This document shows positions 21,720-33,720 of a DNA stretch of 64,000 nt, piece by piece. The number at the start of each line of letters is the position of its first letter. Within the stretch, counting starts at the first letter, position 1. The position numbers and the translations under genes are program-made. The notes under the pieces were generated by a model, which saw nothing but the letters and a program-made list of their open reading frames with translations, did no database searches and was not told the origin of the DNA. Where the stretch lies: assembly GCA_015680685.1 (NCBI GenBank), contig MNCI01029492.1, positions 1,473,002 through 1,537,001 of the forward strand, in the 5' to 3' direction. The DNA comes from Gnetum montanum. Lineage: Eukaryota; Streptophyta; Gnetopsida; Gnetales; Gnetaceae.

Positions 21720-24509
21720 ATGGTCCTAAAACGTGGATAACAGGAAGGTTCTGCTCAAGGTGGAAATAAAGGACCTAGGAGAGGTGAAGAACAAGTCCCT
21801 ACCAGACAACATGAAAAATAGGAGGAACAATCATTTAGCATTCATCAAGAGGACCCTACTACTGTACAATCCAGGCAGGCAGAAGGAGGAGCTACTGTAG
21901 CGCCTGAACAAGGGTAACATCTCATGTTGCCCCAGGATTGTGTTCAGGCTATCCACAAAAGGTCCACATTCACTGCAGTGATTATGGAATTAAATTTTGA
22001 ATCTTTTGCAGAGTTCACTCTTGAGGCTATTAGGGATCACCTCAAAGGGTCTCCCTTATGGCCTACCCTCTCTAAAAGCGGTGCTTGGTACCTAGGGGAG
22101 GCGTACAAATTTTGGCACAATAGAGAACAAGGCACCACCGTTAATATTTGTGGTGTGACACTCGATTTCTCTGCACAGGTCATTTCAAAAGTATTAAACC
22201 TTTCGAATATAGGGCCCAAGGTTGCTCAGTTTTCTACCTGTTCAGACCCTGATGTGCGACAAGTTTGGTTGGAAAGGGCATATGGCAGGGATAAGACATT
22301 TGGAGAGTTGACAACGGAAGAGAGGATCTATTTCAAAATTGGAACGTATCGCTTCTTCCCTATGAAGGGCCTGAAAAGGATTTCAACATATGCGGCAAGA
22401 GGTTGTGCAGTGCTAATGGGGAAGGTTAACGCTAACTTGCCTCATCTATACCTTATGGAGGTCTTGAGGCGGTTCGAGGAACGGAAGATAGGGAAGATGG
22501 TGTTGCCCTTCCCTTACCTTATCAGGAAGCTATGTCGACATGCTGGTATCAGGGGATACACTAATGATGTCCTTTGAAAAGCCCAAAATGCTTCATATGC
22601 TAAACTATTAAAACCACCAACCGCAAGGAAAATCACTGGTGAGACGCTGGGACCAGAACAAGAAGAAGAAAAGATGGCTAGACCAACTACAACTCAACTT
22701 GCAGGACCCAGCCAACTTCCAAGTATGGGACCCAGCCAACAATAGGAAGCAGGGCCTAGCACAGGCCAGGATCAAGCACCGCCACTGCAAGATTACAGAC
22801 CATTGATGAGCCACCTCAGGGCCATCGCTAAGACTGTTAGTTGGGGAAGTCGTGATGATGCAAATCTTTTTCACGTCATTGATGATGCCATACAACCCAC
22901 GGTTTCTTTGGATCATACAAGGGGTGAGGTGTCCATTCATATAGGAGGAGGGAAAAGTACTTGGTTACAAAAGATCTTGGGAAATGCTGCATCTTTCTAA
23001 GTGCAATTAGAAACTAGTGAAGGGGCCACAATGGTGGTCATGCAACACCAGGATGCAGTGGGAGCCACAGAAGTAGTCGCAGACCACATTAAAGAATTGT
23101 TCAATGTACCTATTATACCACCGGTAGATCTCACGGGAGCACAGGATGCTCAAACTTTGGCCGGAACCTCAATGACTCCTACGAAACATGAGGATGTGCT
23201 TGATCGATTGCTACAAATAGGACAAGTAATGACGTCCCTATTTAACATCCCACAGGATGTTACAACAATTCAATCAGACCTCATTTCCATTAAGGGGAAG
23301 TTGGTCTTAATAGACATGAGGGCTGAGCATGCTGAAGCAGAGGTGTAAAAATTGCAAGAAAAGCTCGTGGCCCTACAATTAACACAACAGGACCCTTTGC
23401 AATTTGTTCCTGCAGACCAGCTGGACAATTTCAAAGCTGAGCAACTAACCAAATTACTAATGGAGAATAAGAAGGTGGCAGAAGAAAAAGAGAAGGCTGT
23501 TTGGGATGCCTTTGCAGCACAGGCACAAACTCATGCACATATCAAAGCATTCAAAGCCTTACAGGAGGAAAACAAGCAGTCTGTTGTCGACAACCTTTGG
23601 TTGACCTCTGTGGAATAGCAAAAGAATGTTCTCAAAGAACATTTCCATCAATTGTGAGAATAGTTCATTCAGGTCAACCAAGACATGAGCCATTTAGCCA
23701 GGGAGAATCGAACCCTCTCAATGGAGGAGGTACGTGCAATCTGTCAAAAGAAAACTATCAAAATAAGCACGTGACAAAATGAGGCTAAAAGGCATGAAAA
23801 GCTAAAGAAGCACTTCTGGGACCAGATGGGGATGTACAAATAGATCCTTGAGAAAGAGATCCATATGGCCAAGGCTCACATCAATGCTATTAGTGCTCAA
23901 CACACTGACTGGTAGGCCATATTGGACACATATGCGTTGGTCCACTAGGTGGAAGTTAAGAATCGAGACCTGGAGATCCAAGATCTTACAGAATACATGG
24001 AGTTGGTAAACCTGCGGTATGCCAACCTCGCCATCTTAACAGCAAGGTGCCTAAGAATAGAGCTCGAGCAATAGGTAGCTACCACCTACATCAAATATGA
24101 AATAGAATTTGCAGAACGCAAGAAGATACTCAAAAAACTAGAGATTGCAAATTGTGAACTTGAGGTGGTGAAGGCAAGCTACCAAGGACAAAAAGGTGTC
24201 GCAACAGATTTGGATTGACAGCTTGTGGATTTTCAAGAGTACAGAAACAAAGCCAAAGTCTATGAGGAGGAACAATGGGTATTTGCGGCTTGGTATGTCA
24301 AGGCAAATCAAATGTTTTTGCAACTACCCTGCCCATGGGAAGTGCCGAATCCATCAAACATCGGAACATTAGCATGGACGGCATAGGATCCCCAGACTGA
24401 AGAGGAGAAATTCTAGGCCATACTTCAACGCCATCAAGCCCCAAGACCTGGAGCACAAGACAAGGGGAAAGCACCTATGGAGGAGCCATCGCCACCAGTA
24501 ACTACATGA
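21720..24509 (+). pseudogene. ORF2 of element F (globular domain plus coiled coil)
   Basis: One frame of 930 codons from the ATG at 21720 to a TGA at 24507-24509, interrupted only by in-frame nonsense codons. A basic start (MVLKRG) and a Glu/Gln-rich leader are followed by a globular domain at about residues 69-290 (WYLGEAYKFWHN, VNICGVTLDFSAQVI, ERIYFKIGTYRFFPMKGLK, LPFPYLIRKLC). This resembles the 'putative plant transposon protein' family. Then comes a Pro/Gln-rich linker, a moderately conserved segment (about 360-520), and a long coiled-coil-like part (about 530-860, rich in Glu, Lys, Gln, Ala and Leu). The C-terminus has WYVKANQMF and LPCPWEVP. It occupies the position between pol and 3' LTR where env-like ORFs occur in Athila-type elements, but no signal peptide or membrane segment is evident. 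Function unknown. Confidence 0.85.
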
Positions 24510-24674
24510 GTTCCACCAATTTTATAGCTGTAGCACATTCTTTGTGTTGCATCTCAATTTTGTTTTGACTCCACACTGCGGCATAAACCCATTTTCGCCA
24601 TCCAATAATCCTGTACCTATCCACTGTGTAATCAATGGAGCTTGTTCTCATTGTAACTCAATGATGAGTTTTCA

Positions 24675-24690
24675 TTTAGTCATGGGGGTA
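24675..24690 (+). promoter_or_regulatory. 3' polypurine tract of F
   Basis: TTTAGTCATGGGGGTA directly precedes the 3' LTR. The same sequence type precedes the 3' LTR of J, B, C, D, E and H, which marks it as the plus-strand primer. Confidence 0.8.
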
Positions 24691-25517
24691 TGATGAGTCG
24701 CCATTTAATCAACCGCGATATCGCGTACACAATATCGTAGCCTAGCCGCGATATCGTGTACGTGATATCGCAGCCTATCTCCTCATTTATAAATAAGAGG
24801 TAGACAATTCTGATAGGGAGTTAATCAGTTTAGAGTTAGTCTTGATTTTAGTTTTCATTTTTCCTCTCAACCCTTCTCTTCCTAGTGTATGCCCGCAGTG
24901 TGTTGATTGTAATTGTACAACACCTTTATTCGAGTGTGATGTACTTGGACACACACATGACTAGAAATAAAGATCGAGATTACTTCCTCATTGCAGCATT
25001 CACTTAGCTTATTTATTTATTTAATTGTTATTTACTACTTTCTTAGTTAATACCTTCTTACCCTAAACTCCTATTAAACACAGAATGAGTACTACTTGAT
25101 TACGAGCATTTAAGTATGACTACTTGGTAACCCAGTAGCGTACCTAGGATCTGCACTTGGTAATCCCAGTGGTAGTCATGCACGACATCCAAGATGTGTA
25201 CGGATGATCAAGGAACGGATGCCCATCACACTTAGGCTAGCTTAGATTCTCTTTCACCCTCTCTCTCTTAGCTTAGTTAATCTCATTTTCCATTACACCC
25301 AGGAGTAGCAATTAGTATAGGAACACATCATACACCTCATTCTGGACTAAGCCATATGTGACAAAGTTAACACTAGTCCAGGTGGGAAGAGAGTAAATTG
25401 CAACCTAAGGCTAACTGTCTAGATGCCACAACTAGTCCATCTGCGGAGTTCGACTGGATCACATGTGTATCGCTCGTATTCATATGGTTGAGTATAGGGG
25501 TACCTCGCCACTCATCA
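24691..25517 (+). repeat. 3' LTR of element F
   Basis: 827 bp, TGATGAG..CTCATCA. The U3 carries an additional CGCGATATCG/GTGATATCG module relative to the 5' LTR. TATA box near 24787; AATAAAG near 24966. The following GGTAC is the target duplication. Confidence 0.93.
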
Positions 25518-27492
25518 GGTACTACTATCAATATCTATAGAGTGAATGTCTCTTATGCAGTCAAATATATAGCTACAACTCTCAACCTACCTAATGAAGG
25601 GGCTAAAGTTGCTTACCTATCCTCCAAATCCAACCTTAAAATGAGAGACTATAGTTGAAGTAGGTGTACGGCAAAGAAGAGAAATCATACCATGAGATGA
25701 CCTTGCAAAAGAGAACTTACTTGAAGATTGGGACATACCACTTGTTTCCCACCAAAGGGCTCAATTGCATTTCCACTTATGCAGCTAGGGTGAGCACCAT
25801 TTTAATGGGAAAATATTTAGTTAACCTTCCCTAGTACTATTTCACAAAGATCCAATCTCTTCTGTGTCATGGATGATGTCGTACAACCCATCATATCAGC
25901 CAATCCAACAAAGGAAGAGATCTTAATTGAGTCAGGAGGAGAGGAATCCCAATGATCACACCAGATCTCTAGGAATGCTGCATCCTTTCAAGTTACATTG
26001 GAAATAGGAGAAGGTGCCACAGTCGTGGTGCTACAACATGAGGATGCAATGGGCACAACAGAGGTGATCATTGATCACATAAAGGCATTGTTTAATGTTC
26101 CTATTATGCCTTTGACTGATCTAGTAAGAAATAGAGATACCAAAATGCTAGTTGGGACTTGAATGATTCCTGCAGTGCATGAGGATGTACTTGATCATTT
26201 GCTATAGATAGGTCAAGTGATGACCACTCTATTTGACATCCCCAACGATGTCACTGTAGCATAATTAGACCTCATCACTATAAATGGAAAGTTTGTCATG
26301 GCTAAGGTCAGGGTAAAACATGTAGAAGCTGAGGTGAAAAAATTGCAAGAAGAGCTAGTTAACTTGCACATTGAACGACAGGATCCTACTTATTTCGTCA
26401 CACCAGACCAACTAGAGTAGTTCTAGATAAAGGAGCTTACCAAGATAGAAAAGGATAGAGTAGCTATAGAGCAAGCAATGGAGATGGCAATTTGAAATGC
26501 CTCTACTATAGATGTGTGAACTCATGCACATAAAAAGGCATTAACCACTATTCAAGAAGAAAACAAGTAGCTCACTAAAGAGAATGCCCAATTGACCACG
26601 ATAGAAAAGAAAAAGAACATCTTGGAAGAGAGTGTTCACCAGTTGAGGGAACAACTAGTGAGGGTCAACTAGGATATGAGTAGATTGGCTTGAGAAAATA
26701 GAACCCTCTTCATGGAGGAGGTACATGCTATTCGCCAGAAGAAAACAATTGAGATTAGCGCATGGTAGAACAAGGCCATGAAACATGAGAAGTGAAAAGA
26801 ACACTTCCATGACTAGGTTGGCATGTATAAGGAAATTAATGAGAAGAAAATCAAGATGGCCAAGGCCAACATCAACTCGTTGATAGCAAAAAATTCTAAA
26901 TGGTGGCCATTTTAGACAGTTATGCCATGGTTCAACAAGTGGAAGTTAAAAATAAGGACCTATAGATAGAATATTTGAAGGAATACATGGCATTGGCTAA
27001 CCTCAAATATGCCAAACCTGCCATGTTAATAGTAGGTTGTCCCAGAAGTGAGTTGGAAAAGCAAGTGGTGACCACCTACGCAATGTATGAGAAGGAGTTT
27101 GCAGATCAGAAGGATGCTTTGCAAAAGTTACAAGGGAAAACTCAAAATTAGAGGTGGTCAAGGCTAGCTACAAGGGATAGAAAGATGTAGCCTCGAACCT
27201 AGCTTGGAGATTAACAAACTATCATGAGCTAAGGGATAAAGCTAGTGCCTTTGAGGAGAAGCAACGATAGTTCGAAACATGGTATGTTAAGGTAAATCAA
27301 ATGTTTTCGCAACTACCATGTTCTTGGGATGTATCGGTGCCAACACACATCGGCACAATAGCCTAAATGATGCATGACCCAAGGATGGAGGAGGAAAAAT
27401 TTTAGGCCTTGCTCAATTGTTACAAATTTTAGCAGCTTGATGACAAAGGGAAGTGGCCAATGGAAGAGCCACCACCTTAGGGTACTACATGA
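25518..27492 (+). pseudogene. ORF2 of element B, C-terminal part
   Basis: Continuation of B's ORF2 after element F. It starts inside the globular domain (INIYRVNVSYAVKYI, then YLKIGTYHLFPTKGL near 25720). A deletion near 25865 removes the segment with the LPFP.LIRKLC motif, so B's ORF2 totals about 796 codons against 929 in F. The coiled-coil part (about 26270-27250) and the C-terminal tail (WYVKVNQMF near 27280, stop TGA 27490-27492) are recognisable. Many stops interrupt it. Confidence 0.78.
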
Positions 27493-27687
27493 GCCTCCCA
27501 GTCTTGTTTTTTTTTTGTAATGATGTGTCCCATTTTGGTACTGCACCATTGTGGCATCTGAAGAGTTGGTTATTTCATCCATTATTTAAGCTAGTCAATA
27601 ATCCCATACTTGCCTAATATTTTGTAAAGCACTTGATCTTCATTTTTGTTTAACTTGAGGATGAGTTTTCATTCAGTTGTGAGGATA

Positions 27688-28537
27688 TGATGAGTTGTGA
27701 TTTGATGGGCCCCAATGTTGGCTACGTGATGTCAAAGTCTTGATGTTATGTACCTGACGTCAGGACTAATAAGCAATGTCAAATGCCCGACGTCGCCTCA
27801 TCTAGACCTTACCTATAAATACTGCACTTGGGGTTCCAGGTGAGATATCTTAGAAATAGTTAGTTTTTAGTTTCTTTTCTATGTTATTTCTAGTGCATGC
27901 TCGTAGTGTGATGCTAGTAATCGTATGACACCTTTGTTTGAGTGTGACGTATTTGGACATGTTACATGACTGGTAATAAAGATCGAGATTACTTCCATCA
28001 TTACAACATCTGCTTAGATTAATATTGTTGATTTAATTATTTAATGCTTTCTTTAGTTAAACATTTTCATTTATTGTAATTTACTATTCCTATTATTAAG
28101 CAAAATGTGTACGCTTTAACCACAAGTGTTTAAGTGTAAATACTTGGTTGTCCAAAGGTGTATCATTTGGCACAACTAGTGACGTACACTTGGTGAACTT
28201 AGAAGTAGCTCCACGAAGTCGAAGATGCATATAGACGGTTAAGGGAAGATACCATCACCATAGGCTAATTTAGAATTTATTTTTCATTATTCATTAGTTA
28301 ATCAATTTATCTCTTTTCATCACTAGGAGTAGCATAGTAGGAAACGTCATACACCTCACTTTGGACTAAACCGTATGTGACAAAGCTACCACTAGTCCAA
28401 GCGGGAAGATAGCGAACTGCAATTAGAGCATAATGATTCAGATGCCACAACTAGTCCCATCCACGAAATTCAACTGGATCATGCGTGAATGCTTGTGATT
28501 TGTATGGATGAGCATAGAGATACCTTGTCACTCATCA
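27688..28537 (+). repeat. 3' LTR of element B
   Basis: 850 bp after the polypurine tract TTCAGTTGTGAGGATA. U3 has the perfect palindrome CCTGACGTCAGG (27753-27764) plus further GACGTC and GTGATGTCA modules, then a TATA box (CTATAAATA, near 27815) and AATAAAG (near 27976). The hairpin at 28361-28400 has stem TTGGACTA/TAGTCCAA. Confidence 0.92.
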
Positions 28538-29215
28538 ATCACAAATAGGAGAAATCAATAAGCTCCTTGATCAAATTCTCGCCATATGCCCAAGAGGATC
28601 TCTAGGGTGTGTTTGCCTATTTTCGTAACCTTTATGATTAGAATGATAGGGTTAATCTTGGACTATTGGAAGGTATGATTCCTTACTTGGTTTTCCCTAT
28701 TAACAATGAGTTTTTTGCAAGGAAAACTTTCTAGAGAGAAGATTCATTTAGTAGTGGCTGAGGCACCAAATCACAAAACACCGGGGCTAGACGACTAAAA
28801 ATTTGAATGCATAAAATCATATTAGGATGTCACTAGAAGGGATTTTGAAGGTCATTTTCAAAAAGGATTCAAGTATGGTACTTTTCCTAAAACCTATAAT
28901 CATAACTTTGTTGCCTTATTGCCTCAGAAGGATGAGGTGCAATCCTCGAGGAATTATAGGCATATAAATATTTACAACATTTTTTATAAAATTTTTTCCA
29001 TAATTTTAGTAATTTGCCTAAAGCCCTTACTACCCAATATCATAGAGGCAAGTCACTTTAGGTTCATCCCTAGAAGAGACATTATTGATAGTTTCATTGT
29101 GGCAAATGAGGCTTTACATTAAGCTTACATTTAGAAATAGGAGATTTGCTTTCTTAAACTTGAATTATCAAAAGCATATAATAAGGTGGACTAACTCCAC
29201 CAGTGTGAATCCTAA
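28538..29215 (+). mobile_element. LINE fragment, reverse transcriptase N-terminal part (3' half)
   Basis: Continues the LINE interrupted at 4994. It shows the RT entry segment (EAPNHKTPGLDD near 28760-28795, canonical DKAPGPDGF), the block FVALLPQKDEVQSSRNYRHIN (28907-28968; canonical IPKK..DFRPIS), the stretch to NEALH near 29120, and LKLELSKAYNKVD near 29155-29192 (canonical FKxDFxKAYDxV; the catalytic Asp codon now reads Glu). After about 29215 no LINE match remains, so the catalytic FADD region is absent. Confidence 0.8.
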
Positions 29216-29290
29216 GCTTAGATATGAATAGAGGAGGATTACCATCAAGTTGGCAACTGGTTGTAAAACCTTGCCAAATCTTATGGATAA

Positions 29291-30161
29291 TGATGAGCGG
29301 TGGAGTATTCAACACCCAACCATATGAGATACGAGTGTTCACACATAATCCCAGTCAAATTCCTTAGACAATACAATGTGATTATGTAGGTAATTGATTA
29401 GATTTCATAATTTTTGTCTTCCCATGTGAGTTAGTAGATTCAATGTGTATGGTTTAACTCATGATGAGGTATATGGTAGATGATGTTGTATGGGACATAG
29501 TGCTCCTAGCTCACATGAAGAAAATGAAAAGTGATTCTAAGTCTAAGTAACAATAAACAAATCTAATCTAGCCTATGTAATAAGTAGTCAGTCCTGATCT
29601 TCCATTCATACCTTAGACTTCATGCAACTACCACTGGGATTACCAAGTACCACACTACTAGGTGTACCAAATGATAGTAGTGCTGGGTTACCAAGTAGCT
29701 ACACTTAAGTGCTCAAGATCAGTCATACTCATTTTGCTTAACGATAGTAATGATAAAGTGCATAGAAAGTAAATCAGAAACTATGAAAATAATAAATATT
29801 AAACTAAATGAAAGTAGAAATAAAACTAAGACTTACTACAATGATGGAAAGCAATCTCGATCTTTATTTTCAGTCATGCAATATGTCCAAGTACATCACA
29901 CTTAGATAAAGACTTCGATCAACAACTTAACATTATATTATAGGCATGCACTACTAAGTACTGAAAGCTAAAATCATGAAAAAAAATTGAAAGTGTTCTA
30001 CTAGTATGTTATCAAATCTATTACGGATCTGTGCAGCTAAGTGTTGCTTTTGTAACCTGGCACACACCCTACAATATCATTTATACAATAACGTATCTAC
30101 AACATCGTAGATATGATATCATAACTACGATATTTTTATGGTGAAATTTTTAACTATATCA
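29291..30161 (-). repeat. 3' LTR of element D
   Basis: 871 bp. On the minus strand it starts TGATATAG after the polypurine tract (complement TACCCCCAC at 30162-30170) and ends CTCATCA. U3 contains a 28-bp near-perfect palindrome centred on ATGATATCAT (30104-30131). A hairpin with stem TGAGTTA/TAACTCA lies at 29427-29461. Family distinct from A, B and C. Confidence 0.88.
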
Positions 30162-30374
30162 TACCCCCACAACTGAATGAAAACTCAACCTCGAGTTAAA
30201 CAAAATGAGGATAGAGTTCCTTACAAAATTTGGAGGTAGATTTACATGACATTGACTCTGATATACATGACTCTCTAATGCTATAGTGGAGTTTACAAAA
30301 ATAACAAATTTCATGGCATGAGAGCTTTACAAAAAGAACAAAAATTGGTGAAGCTAAATGTAGCTTTATGTTAC

Positions 30375-33097
30375 TCAAGGTGGCAGTGGCTCTTCCATAG
30401 GTTGCTTCCCCTTGTCGTTAAGCTTCTGAAATTGTTAGTGGTTCAGGAGCACCTATAATTTCTCCTCTTTTATTCTTGGATTTTGAATCATCCATGCTGA
30501 TGAAGGAATATTTGATGGAGTTGGCATGTCCCATGGACATGGCAGTTATGGAAACATCTGATTAGCTTTAACATACCATGTCGCAAATTGTTGTCTTTCT
30601 TCTTCAAAATCTCTGGCCTTCTCTCTTAGTTCATGGTAATCTGCTAATCTTCTAGCCAGGTTTACTGCTACATCTTTTTGCCCCTAGTAGCCAACCTTAA
30701 CTACTTCTAGCTTTGAGTTTAGTACTTAAAGTTTCTGCAAAGCATCTTTACGATCTACAAACTCCTTCTCATACAAGGTGCATGTGGCTGCTACTTGTTG
30801 TTCAAGTTGAATTTTGGGCCTACCTATTGTCAATATGACCAAGCTAGCATAATAGAGGTTTACTAATGCCATGTATTCTTTTAAGTCTTCTATTTGTAGG
30901 TCTTTATTTTTCACTTTTACTTTATAGGTTTGGGCCATGTTGTCCAAGATGGGTTGCCATTCTAGATTTTGTGCTACCATGGAATTAATTTTAGCCTTTG
31001 CCATTTGGATATCTTTCTCATTGATTTTTTTATATATTCCCACTTGACCTCAGAAGTGTTCCTTATGCCATTCCTGCTTCTTTGCCTCATTCTGCAACAC
31101 ACTAATTTTGATGACTTATTTCTGATAGATGGTGCGTACCTCCTTCATGGAAAGGGTTTTGTTTTCTCTTGCAAGGCACCTCATATCTTGGTTGACCCTC
31201 ACCAACTATTCCCTTAGCTAGTGGACACTCTCTTCCAAAATATTTTTCTATTTTTCAATAGTGGTCAATCTCATGTTATCTGCAACAAGTTGTTTATTTT
31301 CCTCTTGTAAGGCAGCAAGTGCTTTAGTATGGGCATATGTTTGGGCTTTGGTCATTGAAGCATCCTATATTGCTGTTTCTTTTTGATTCTCCATTTCTTT
31401 ATTATTCTTAAAGAGGTAACTAATTTGCTCAGTTTTGAATTGTGCTAGCTATTTTGGTGCAATAAACTGAGTTGGATCTCTTCTCTTTGCCCTCAAGGCT
31501 ACGAGCTCTTCTTGTAATCTACGAAGCTCATTCTCAGCATGCTCTGCCCAGGTTTTGGCCATGATCAATTTTGCTTTTATGGAAATCAATTCGGATTATG
31601 TTGCAATGACATTAGTAAGAATGTCAAAGAGATTTGTAATAACATATCATATCTGCAACAGTCTATCTAACACATCTTCATGATCTATAGGAGTCATAGA
31701 GTTACCAGCTAACATTTGAGCATCTTTGGTTTAAAAAAGAATTAATTGACGACACAACAAGTACATTGAGAAATTCTTTAATGTGATTTGTGATCACTTC
31801 TACAGCTCTCGTTGCATCATGGTGTTGCATGACCACAATTGTGGCTCCTCTAAATTCAAGCACCACTTGAAATGATGTAGTGGTCTTGGAAATCTCTTGT
31901 GACTACTAAGCCTTTCCTCTTAACTATAATGATATTTGTCTACTAGTAGGATTTGCTAAGATGGTTGGCCTGACTACATCATTAATTACTTTTAAAAAAT
32001 TGGCCTCTTCCCTACTTCTCCAACTGATGATTTCTGCAATTTGCTGTAGATGACTCATTGAAGGCCTATAATCTTGTGGTGGCAATGGTGGAACTTATTA
32101 TTGTTGTTGTTGTTATTGTTCTATGGTTTGGCTAGTCTCCTCAATGCTTAGTTGTTCTTCTATTTAGTCCATTTTAGGAGGCATTAGCTTAAGCATTACG
32201 ACATAGGAAGCATTTTGTGCCTTCCTTAATGCATCATTTGCATACCCTAAGATGCTAGCTCATTTACATAACTTTTGGATCAGGCAAGGAAATGGAAGTG
32301 TTAACTTACCTACCTTCTTCTTCTTGAATTGCCTTTGGATTTCTGTGAAGTAGAGGTGAGCGATGTTCACATTGAACTTTCTCATTAATATTACACTACC
32401 TTTAACCACATATGTAGAGATTTGATTCAATATCTTGGTGGAAAATAGATCATAAGTACCAATTTTAAAATAGATCTTTTCTTCTATAGTTAGTTCAATG
32501 TATCTTTTATTATCCTTAACATACACTCACTACAACCACAACTTCCTGGTGTCTATGTTAGATCTTGTTGATATTTGTGCCACCTTTACCCCTTCATTGG
32601 GTACATTTTGTACCTTTGCAATTGCCTTAACTAAGTAAGACATCAATATCGCTTCAATTTTTATTGTAGCATTTTCTTCTCGATTCTATCAAAATTGGAG
32701 TATTTCTCCTAAATACCACTCTCCATTTGTTGTTAGATTAGGCCACAAAGGAGATGACTAAAGTTGGGCCTTAACATCCTTTAGAGAAAATTTCTTAAAT
32801 GGACCAAAGTTAACTTCCATAATTATTATTGTTATGATGATTTTTCCTCAATATCTTGAAGGCATTTAGGTGACAGTGTGAGTTGTTGTCCCTAGATAGG
32901 CACTTGTGAAATGTCTACTTCTACTTGAGAAAATTGCTCCATGGTAGGAGTTTGTTAATGAATATTTAAGGATTATGCCTCCTGCTCTCCTTGTTTTGCT
33001 TGCAGGTTTTGCTTGCTCAATTTCCTTTTTCATTGCCTCATGGTCTTTTATTTGTCGATCGTGGAAGTTCTCCTTGTGCTCCTCTTTTTGGGACCAT
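30375..33097 (-). pseudogene. ORF2 of element D
   Basis: From the ATG at 33097 (MVPKRGAQG) to a TGA at 30375-30377. The globular domain lies about 32830-32200 (TIEEKIYFKIGTYDLFSTK, STYVVKGSVILMRKFNVNIAHLY, LPFPCLIQKLCK) and the coiled-coil part about 31600-30620 (best seen at 31043-30726). The C-terminus has the WYVKANQMF-like segment. Stops and frameshifts break it up, but domain order matches F. Conservation of this layout in a distant family supports a real ancestral protein. Confidence 0.8.
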
Positions 33098-33160
33098 CTA
33101 CAATCAATTAAGGATTTGTAATTACTAGACTATTCTCATAAATGAGAAACAATTTGGTAC
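33098..33160 (-). other. Short intron-like segment before ORF2 of D
   Basis: On the minus strand the donor AAG|GTACC and acceptor GATTGTAG|ATGG enclose 63 nt, the same length as in B. Confidence 0.5.
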
Positions 33161-33424
33161 CTTAGTCATACCCTTAGTTATATCAAGTTCTTAGTTCATT
33201 ATGATTACAAAGTTAGAAAAATTTTTCAAGAACAACCCCATTAGTACTTTTCTATTGCGTAAAATGAGTGGTATGATCAATTAGGAGTCTTCTTAAAGTT
33301 GTTTTTGGCCTTAACATGAGTAATTTACTTTAAAAATTCTTGATATGTCCTATTAAACTTACCCTTATACTACCTTCTAGTCATTAGCAATTTCAAAAAC
33401 ATCAACTCAAATTTTCCTTGCTAG

Positions 33425-33720
33425 CACTCACCCAAAACTAAGATGAGCACTTCGGGATCACATAGATTTGAAAAACACAAAAATCAAAGTAATAATGCGC
33501 AAGTTATGGGAACTAGAAGATGGGGTGTTAGAGTGCTTAGTTGCAAAGCAAAAGTAGTAGCAAATCTCCTTTTATGAAAATCATAAATTAAAATTTTTTC
33601 TAACTCCACCATGCTATATATAGTATTTATAAGTGCAATTTCATAAATACACCATTGTAGATGCAATATTGTAGGTGCTTGCAATATCATATCTATAATA
33701 TCACCCTAGAAAAATCAAAT
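33425..33720 (-). promoter_or_regulatory. Internal promoter-like block of D
   Basis: On the minus strand, GATATTG/CAATATTG/GATATGATATTG modules (complement 33655-33710) precede a TATA box (CTATATATAG, complement 33615-33624). A decayed CTTAGTTTTGGG tract (complement near 33433-33444) follows where A and B have the internal polypurine tract. Same order as F and E. Confidence 0.45.

Larger units (their letters stand above)
16893..25517 (+). mobile_element. Element F, family A LTR element (gag + ORF2), best preserved
   Basis: Complete 8625-bp element with LTRs at 16893-17688 and 24691-25517 and a perfect target duplication GGTAC at 16888-16892 and 25518-25522. It contains a primer site, gag, a 1.9-kb non-coding block with an internal promoter-like region and a second polypurine tract, a 55-nt intron-like segment, ORF2 and the 3' polypurine tract. 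There is no sign of protease, RT, RNase H or integrase. Gag and ORF2 each keep a single frame end to end, so F is the best reference for the family in this window. Confidence 0.95.
4995..28537 (+). mobile_element. Element B, LTR retrotransposon (gag + ORF2, no pol), hosting H and F
   Basis: This is a complete but decayed LTR element with LTRs at 4995-5786 and 27688-28537. It inserted into a LINE: the flanks ATCAT (4990-4994) and ATCAC (28538-28542) look like a 5-bp target duplication with one change, and LINE coding sequence is continuous across it. The order is LTR, tRNA-Asp primer site, gag, non-coding block, TATA region, internal polypurine tract, intron-like segment, ORF2, LTR. Two younger elements sit inside: H in the non-coding block and F in ORF2. 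Without them B would be about 8.7 kb. No protease, RT, RNase H or integrase motif is seen. Confidence 0.9.

Noticed and set aside
21720-24509. ORF2 as a true envelope glycoprotein
   Set aside because: No signal peptide, transmembrane segment or glycoprotein-like Cys pattern is visible; the protein is globular plus coiled coil.
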